Shown one piece after another: positions 5,950 to 9,116 of a DNA stretch of 9,116 nt. The notes beneath the pieces are model-generated. The model ran no database searches. It saw only the letters and a program-made list of their open reading frames with translations, and was not told the DNA's origin. Origin of the DNA: Pseudomonadota bacterium (lineage in GTDB: Bacteria > Pseudomonadota > Gammaproteobacteria > Burkholderiales > Burkholderiaceae_D); contig JAEVZY010000377.1 in assembly GCA_023392035.1 (NCBI GenBank), positions 1 through 9,116 on the forward strand, in the 5' to 3' direction. Numbering within the stretch: position 1 is the stretch's first letter; each line of letters starts with the position of its first letter. Position numbers and translations under genes: made by a program.

Positions 5950-8046
5950 TTATGCCGCCAGCTTGGAAATGTCGGCCACGCGGTTCATCACCCCGTGCAG
6001 CGAAGCCAGCAAGGCCAGGCGGTTGTTGCGCAGCGCTTCGTCTTCGGCCATCACCATCACGTCGTTGAAGAAGGCATCGACGTCGTTGCGCACCTGGGCC
6101 AGCGATTGCAGGGTGCCGGCAAAGTCGCCGCGCGCCCAGGCTTCCTCGGTCTGCGGCAGCAGGCGCAGCAGCGCCGCGTGCAAGCCGCGTTCCGCGCCTT
6201 CGGTCAAGAGCTCGGTCTTCACCGCGACTCCGGCCGGGCTGGTTTTCTTCAGGATATTGGTGATGCGCTTGTTGGCCGCGGCCAAGCTTTCCGCTTCCGG
6301 CAGGGCGGCGAAGGCTTGCACCGCATCCAGGCGCTCGATGATGTTGGCGAGAACGTCCGGGTTTTGCGCCACCACCGCTTCCACCTGGCCCTGGGCATAG
6401 CCGCGTTCGCGCAACAGGCCGCGCAGGCGGTCCATCAGGAAGGCTTGCAGCTCCACGCCCGGGTCCTTGAAGTTGGCGTTGCCGGCAAACAGCGAGGCCG
6501 CGCTTTCCAGCAGCACGGCAATCGACAGCGGCAGGCGTTTTTCCACCAGCATGCGCAACACGCCCAGCGCATGGCGGCGCAGGGCGAACGGGTCCTTGTC
6601 GCCGGTCGGCGCCAGGCCAATGCCCCAGATGCCGACCAGGGTTTCCAGCTTGTCGGCCAGCGCCACCACGGTACCGGCATGGGTTTGCGGCAGGGCGTCG
6701 CCGGCAAAGCGCGGCTGGTAGTGTTCGGAAATGGCGCGCGCCACTTCGTCGGCTTCGCCATCGTGGCGGGCGTAGTAGGTGCCCATGACGCCTTGCAACT
6801 CGGGGAACTCGCCCACCATGTCGGTCAGCAAGTCGGTCTTGGCCAAAAGCGCGGCGCGCGCGGCCAGGTTCTTGTCCCAGCCCAGCTGCTCGGCGATGGC
6901 GGTGGCCAGCGCCGTCACGCGCTTGGTGCGCGCTTCCTGCGTTCCCAGCTTGTTGTGATACACCACGCTGGCCAGGCCCGGCAGGCGCGATTCCAGGGTT
7001 TTCTTCTGGTCCTGCTCGAAGAAGAACTTGGCGTCCGACAGGCGCGGGCGCACCACGCGCTCATTGCCGCTGATGATGTGGCGCGGGTCCGTGGTCTCGA
7101 TGTTGGAGACGATCAGGAAGCGCGAACGCAGCTTGCCCGACTGGTCGGTCAGGGCAAAGTATTTCTGGTTGGTCTGCATGGTGAGGATCAGGCATTCCTG
7201 CGGCACCGCCAGGAAGGCGTCGTCGAAATGGCAGGCGTACACCACCGGCCACTCCACCAGCGCCGTCACTTCATCCAGCAGGGCTTCCGGCATCAGGATC
7301 TGGTCGTCGCCGGCGGCTTTCAACAATTCGGCGCGAATGCGTTCGCGGCGCGCATCGAAGCTGGCAATCACCCGGCCTTGCTGCTCCAGGGTGCTGGCAT
7401 AGTCCTCGGCCTTGGCGATGCGAAGTTCGCCTTGCGACAGGAAGCGATGGCCCAGCGTCGATTGGCCGGCGACCAGGCCCAGCGTCGACAAGGGCAGCAC
7501 CTGCTGGCCCAGCAGCGCAATCAGCTTGTGCACCGGGCGCACGAATTGCACCGTGCTGCCATCCGGACGCTGATAGCTCATCACCTTCGGAATCGGCAGC
7601 TTGCCCATGCTGTCTTCCAGCGCTTGCTGCAAGCCCTGGGCCAGATCGATGCCGCGCGCGGTGTAGCGGTAGAACAGGCTCTCGGCCTTGCCGTCCTGGG
7701 CGCGTTCCAGTTGTTCCAGCTTGATTTCACCGGCGCCGGTGCTGGCAGCCAGGGCGGCCAGCTTCTTGGTCAGCGGCGCCGTGGCGCGGCCTTCGGCATC
7801 CAGGGCCACCGTAACAGGCAGCACTTTCTCGCGCACTTCCTTGTCGGGCGAGGCGCTGCGCACCTTGGTGATGCTGACCGCCAGCCGGCGCGGCGTGGCA
7901 TAGGCGGTGCTGACGGCGCCTTCATCCAGCAGGGCCCGGCTTTGCAGGCCCTGGGTGATTCCGGCGGCGAAGGCTTCCCCCAGGCGCGACAAGGCCTTGG
8001 GCGGCAGCTCTTCGGTGAGCAATTCAACGAGCAGTGTTTCAGTCAT
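5950..8046 (-). CDS. glyS: Glycyl-tRNA synthetase beta subunit
   Basis: GlyS pairs with GlyQ as the bacterial alpha2beta2 glycyl-tRNA synthetase, charging tRNA-Gly for translation. The beta subunit recognises the tRNA while the alpha subunit holds the catalytic site. The 698-aa length is normal (E. coli 689). The N-terminus MTETLLVELLTEELPPKAL is diagnostic. Further signatures are YATPRRLAV (49-57), TLGHRF (197-202), the central QTNQKYFAL (291-299), and RPRLSDAKFFFEQD (333-346). An HD-like domain carries TDMVGEFPELQGVMGTYYARHDGE (408-431) and EHYQPRFAGD (441-450), followed by TGDKDPFALRR (481-491). The C-terminal ~100 residues form the anticodon-binding DALR-like helical domain. It starts 24 nt after the glyQ stop, with no strong Shine-Dalgarno in the gap, so reinitiation from glyQ may matter. 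Confidence 0.98.
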   Translation of the reverse strand: MTETLLVELLTEELPPKALSRLGEAFAAGITQGLQSRALLDEGAVSTAYATPRRLAVSITKVRSASPDKEVREKVLPVTVALDAEGRATAPLTKKLAALAASTGAGEIKLEQLERAQDGKAESLFYRYTARGIDLAQGLQQALEDSMGKLPIPKVMSYQRPDGSTVQFVRPVHKLIALLGQQVLPLSTLGLVAGQSTLGHRFLSQGELRIAKAEDYASTLEQQGRVIASFDARRERIRAELLKAAGDDQILMPEALLDEVTALVEWPVVYACHFDDAFLAVPQECLILTMQTNQKYFALTDQSGKLRSRFLIVSNIETTDPRHIISGNERVVRPRLSDAKFFFEQDQKKTLESRLPGLASVVYHNKLGTQEARTKRVTALATAIAEQLGWDKNLAARAALLAKTDLLTDMVGEFPELQGVMGTYYARHDGEADEVARAISEHYQPRFAGDALPQTHAGTVVALADKLETLVGIWGIGLAPTGDKDPFALRRHALGVLRMLVEKRLPLSIAVLLESAASLFAGNANFKDPGVELQAFLMDRLRGLLRERGYAQGQVEAVVAQNPDVLANIIERLDAVQAFAALPEAESLAAANKRITNILKKTSPAGVAVKTELLTEGAERGLHAALLRLLPQTEEAWARGDFAGTLQSLAQVRNDVDAFFNDVMVMAEDEALRNNRLALLASLHGVMNRVADISKLAA

Positions 8047-8070
8047 GTTCTTGGCGATGGGTCTTGAGCG

Positions 8071-8982
8071 TCAAGCGGCCTGGCGGCGGTCGCCGCACAT
8101 CGGGAAGCCCAGCTGTTCGCGCGATTCGTAATAGGCCTGGGCCACCGCGCGCGACAGGTTGCGGATGCGGCCGATATAGGCGGCACGCTCGGTGACCGAG
8201 ATCGCGCCGCGCGCATCGAGCAGGTTGAAGGTATGCGCCGCCTTCAAGATCATTTCATAGGCAGGCAGGGTGACCGGCACCGCCAGCAGGCGCTTGGCTT
8301 CGGATTCGTAATTGCCGAACAGCGAGAACAGGAACTCGGTGTTGGAGTGCTCGAAGTTGTAGGTGGACTGCTCCACTTCGTTCTGGTGGAACACGTCGCC
8401 GTAGGTGAGGCGCTTGGTCACGCCATTCTCTTCCCACTCGGTCCACACCAGGTCGTACACGTTTTCCACGCCTTGCAGATACATCGCCAGGCGCTCGATA
8501 CCGTAGGTGATCTCGCCCAGCACCGGCTTGCAATCCAGGCCGCCCACTTGCTGGAAATAGGTGAACTGGGTGACTTCCATGCCGTTCAACCAGACTTCCC
8601 AGCCCAGGCCCCAGGCGCCCAGCGTCGGGTTTTCCCAGTCGTCTTCGACAAAGCGCACATCGTTTTCCTGCAGGTTCAAGCCCAGCGCCTGCAGCGAACC
8701 GAGGTAGAGGTCGAGGATGTTTTCCGGCGCCGGCTTCAACACCACCTGGTACTGGTAGTAATGCTGCATGCGGTTGGGATTTTCGCCGTAGCGGCCATCC
8801 TTGGGGCGGCGCGAGGGCTGGACATAGGCGGCGCGCCAGGGCTCGGGGCCGATCGCGCGCAAGAAGGTGGCGGTATGCGAAGTGCCGGCGCCCACTTCCA
8901 TGTCATAGGGCTGCAATAGCGCGCAGCCCTGGCGGTCCCAATACTCCTGTAGCCTCAGGATGACTTGTTGAAATGTGAGCAT
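8071..8982 (-). CDS. glyQ: Glycyl-tRNA synthetase alpha subunit
   Basis: GlyQ is the catalytic class II subunit of alpha2beta2 glycyl-tRNA synthetase; it activates glycine with ATP for transfer to tRNA-Gly held by GlyS. The 303-aa length matches E. coli GlyQ. Signatures seen are MLTFQQVILRLQEYWDRQGC at the start, QPYDMEVGAGTSH (24-36), AYVQPSRRPKDGRYGENPNR (52-71), VEDDWENPTLGAWGLGWEVW (112-131), MEVTQFTYFQQVGG (135-148) and motif 3 with GEITYGIERLA (156-166). The frame remains open 39 codons upstream to a GTG at 9099. That extension is Arg/Gly-rich, crosses the probable promoter and has no match to the family N-terminus, so ATG 8982 is chosen. The Shine-Dalgarno is weak (GGCGG about ten bases upstream). 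It is the first gene of the minus-strand operon. Confidence 0.98.
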   Translation of the reverse strand: MLTFQQVILRLQEYWDRQGCALLQPYDMEVGAGTSHTATFLRAIGPEPWRAAYVQPSRRPKDGRYGENPNRMQHYYQYQVVLKPAPENILDLYLGSLQALGLNLQENDVRFVEDDWENPTLGAWGLGWEVWLNGMEVTQFTYFQQVGGLDCKPVLGEITYGIERLAMYLQGVENVYDLVWTEWEENGVTKRLTYGDVFHQNEVEQSTYNFEHSNTEFLFSLFGNYESEAKRLLAVPVTLPAYEMILKAAHTFNLLDARGAISVTERAAYIGRIRNLSRAVAQAYYESREQLGFPMCGDRRQAA

Positions 8983-9018
8983 GTTGGTTCTGCCGCCAAG
9001 GGCAGGGGAGAAGCGTGG

Positions 9019-9043
9019 AAAACCCTGAATTTTAGCGGGTTTT
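9019..9043. repeat. 7-bp inverted repeat flanking the glyQ -10 box
   Basis: AAAACCC (9019-9025) and GGGTTTT (9037-9043) are perfect inverted repeats with an 11-nt spacer that contains the -10-like box. The arrangement could be an operator, a hairpin in read-through RNA from an upstream gene, or chance. Confidence 0.5.
9029..9034 (-). promoter_or_regulatory. Candidate -10 box of the glyQ operon promoter
   Basis: On the minus strand TAAAAT lies in the context GCTAAAATTC, about 47 bases before the glyQ ATG, and is a good sigma-70 -10 match. No convincing TTGACA-like -35 occurs at 16-18 bp spacing (the sequences there are CTCTGA, GCTCTG and AGCTCT). The call rests on the -10 and its position at the head of the operon. 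Confidence 0.4.
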
Positions 9044-9067
9044 GCCCCCCTCAGAGCTTCCCACGCG

Positions 9068-9087
9068 CGCGCGCCGCGCGGCGCGCG
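9068..9087. repeat. Perfect 20-bp all-G/C palindrome
   Basis: The sequence is symmetric around the 9077/9078 boundary for ten base pairs on each side and consists only of G and C. The symmetry breaks at 9067/9088. With no loop it is more likely cruciform or compositional than a classical terminator. It is next to a C9 homopolymer (9089-9097), where assembly or sequencing accuracy may be poor. Confidence 0.6.
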
Positions 9088-9116
9088 GCCCCCCCCCACC
9101 CGGGCACCCCCCGCGG

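Larger units (their letters stand above)
8983..9116. other. Non-coding leader upstream of glyQ
   Basis: No gene is recognisable in these 134 bases. The glyQ-proximal part (to about 9050) is moderately AT-containing and holds a -10-like box inside an inverted repeat. The distal part (9061-9116) is almost pure G/C, with a palindrome, a C9 run and spaced C runs. Short open frames on the minus strand run in from the right edge and stop near 9050 or 9032. They could be the tail of an upstream gene, but nothing in them is recognisable. Confidence 0.6.

Noticed and set aside
3556..6400. Plus-strand open frames of 333, 296 and 328 codons opposite the DUF45, plsC, gmhB and glyS genes
   Set aside because: Each lies over well-supported minus-strand genes, crosses their boundaries and shows compositional, non-domain sequence. 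They are shadows.
5995..8067. A 690-codon open frame on the plus strand antisense to glyS
   Set aside because: It mirrors glyS almost exactly and its His/Gln/Arg/Gly-rich translation has no recognisable domain. Long stop-free antisense frames are expected in GC-rich genes with strong third-position bias.
8047..8070. Possible T-box, glycine riboswitch or attenuator around glyQS
   Set aside because: The 24-nt glyQ-glyS gap is far too short for one. The leader upstream of glyQ shows no specifier-loop, T-box or tandem glycine-aptamer features.
8983..9099. N-terminal extension of GlyQ to GTG 9099
   Set aside because: The extra 39 residues are Arg/Gly-rich, are absent from the family and would cover the likely promoter. 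ATG 8982 gives the canonical N-terminus and length.

Overview
The window looks like chromosomal core sequence from a GC-rich betaproteobacterium, most likely order Burkholderiales and probably the Oxalobacteraceae (Herbaspirillum/Collimonas-like). This rests on the high GC content, the betaproteobacterial character of the proteins and the gene order; no 16S or other taxonomic marker is present, so the family is an inference. All nine genes look intact and ordinary. The first is cut by the left window edge. I see no mobile element, CRISPR array, tRNA, rRNA or prophage sequence.

Positions 1-3149, plus strand, hold a compact operon: surA (5' end missing), pdxA and rsmA/ksgA. It matches the conserved gammaproteobacterial order surA-pdxA-ksgA. 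surA and pdxA are 27 nt apart, and pdxA and rsmA share an ATGA overlap. Products are a periplasmic outer-membrane-protein chaperone, a pyridoxal-phosphate biosynthesis dehydrogenase and a 16S rRNA dimethyltransferase.

Positions 3150-3218 separate the two converging operons. They hold one GC-rich hairpin that best fits a terminator for the minus-strand operon.

Positions 3219-8982, minus strand, hold a six-gene operon, in transcription order glyQ, glyS, gmhB, plsC, a YgjP/DUF45 metal-dependent hydrolase, and gloA. Spacing is tight: 24 nt, 14 nt, a 1-nt TGATG overlap, a 4-nt TTGA overlap, then 25 nt. The products charge tRNA-Gly, make a heptose precursor for LPS, acylate lysophosphatidate for phospholipids, and detoxify methylglyoxal. 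The DUF45 protein is the only gene of uncertain role.

Positions 8983-9116 are non-coding leader upstream of glyQ. They hold a -10-like box inside a 7-bp inverted repeat. Further upstream is an extreme G/C tract with a perfect 20-bp palindrome, a nine-base C run and a possible G-quadruplex on the minus strand.

I did not find a convincing undescribed system. The points most worth a second look are the DUF45 protein with its TTG start and Pro/Ala-rich N-terminal extension, the HX4E form of the PlsC catalytic motif, and the structured G/C-rich leader of glyQ.
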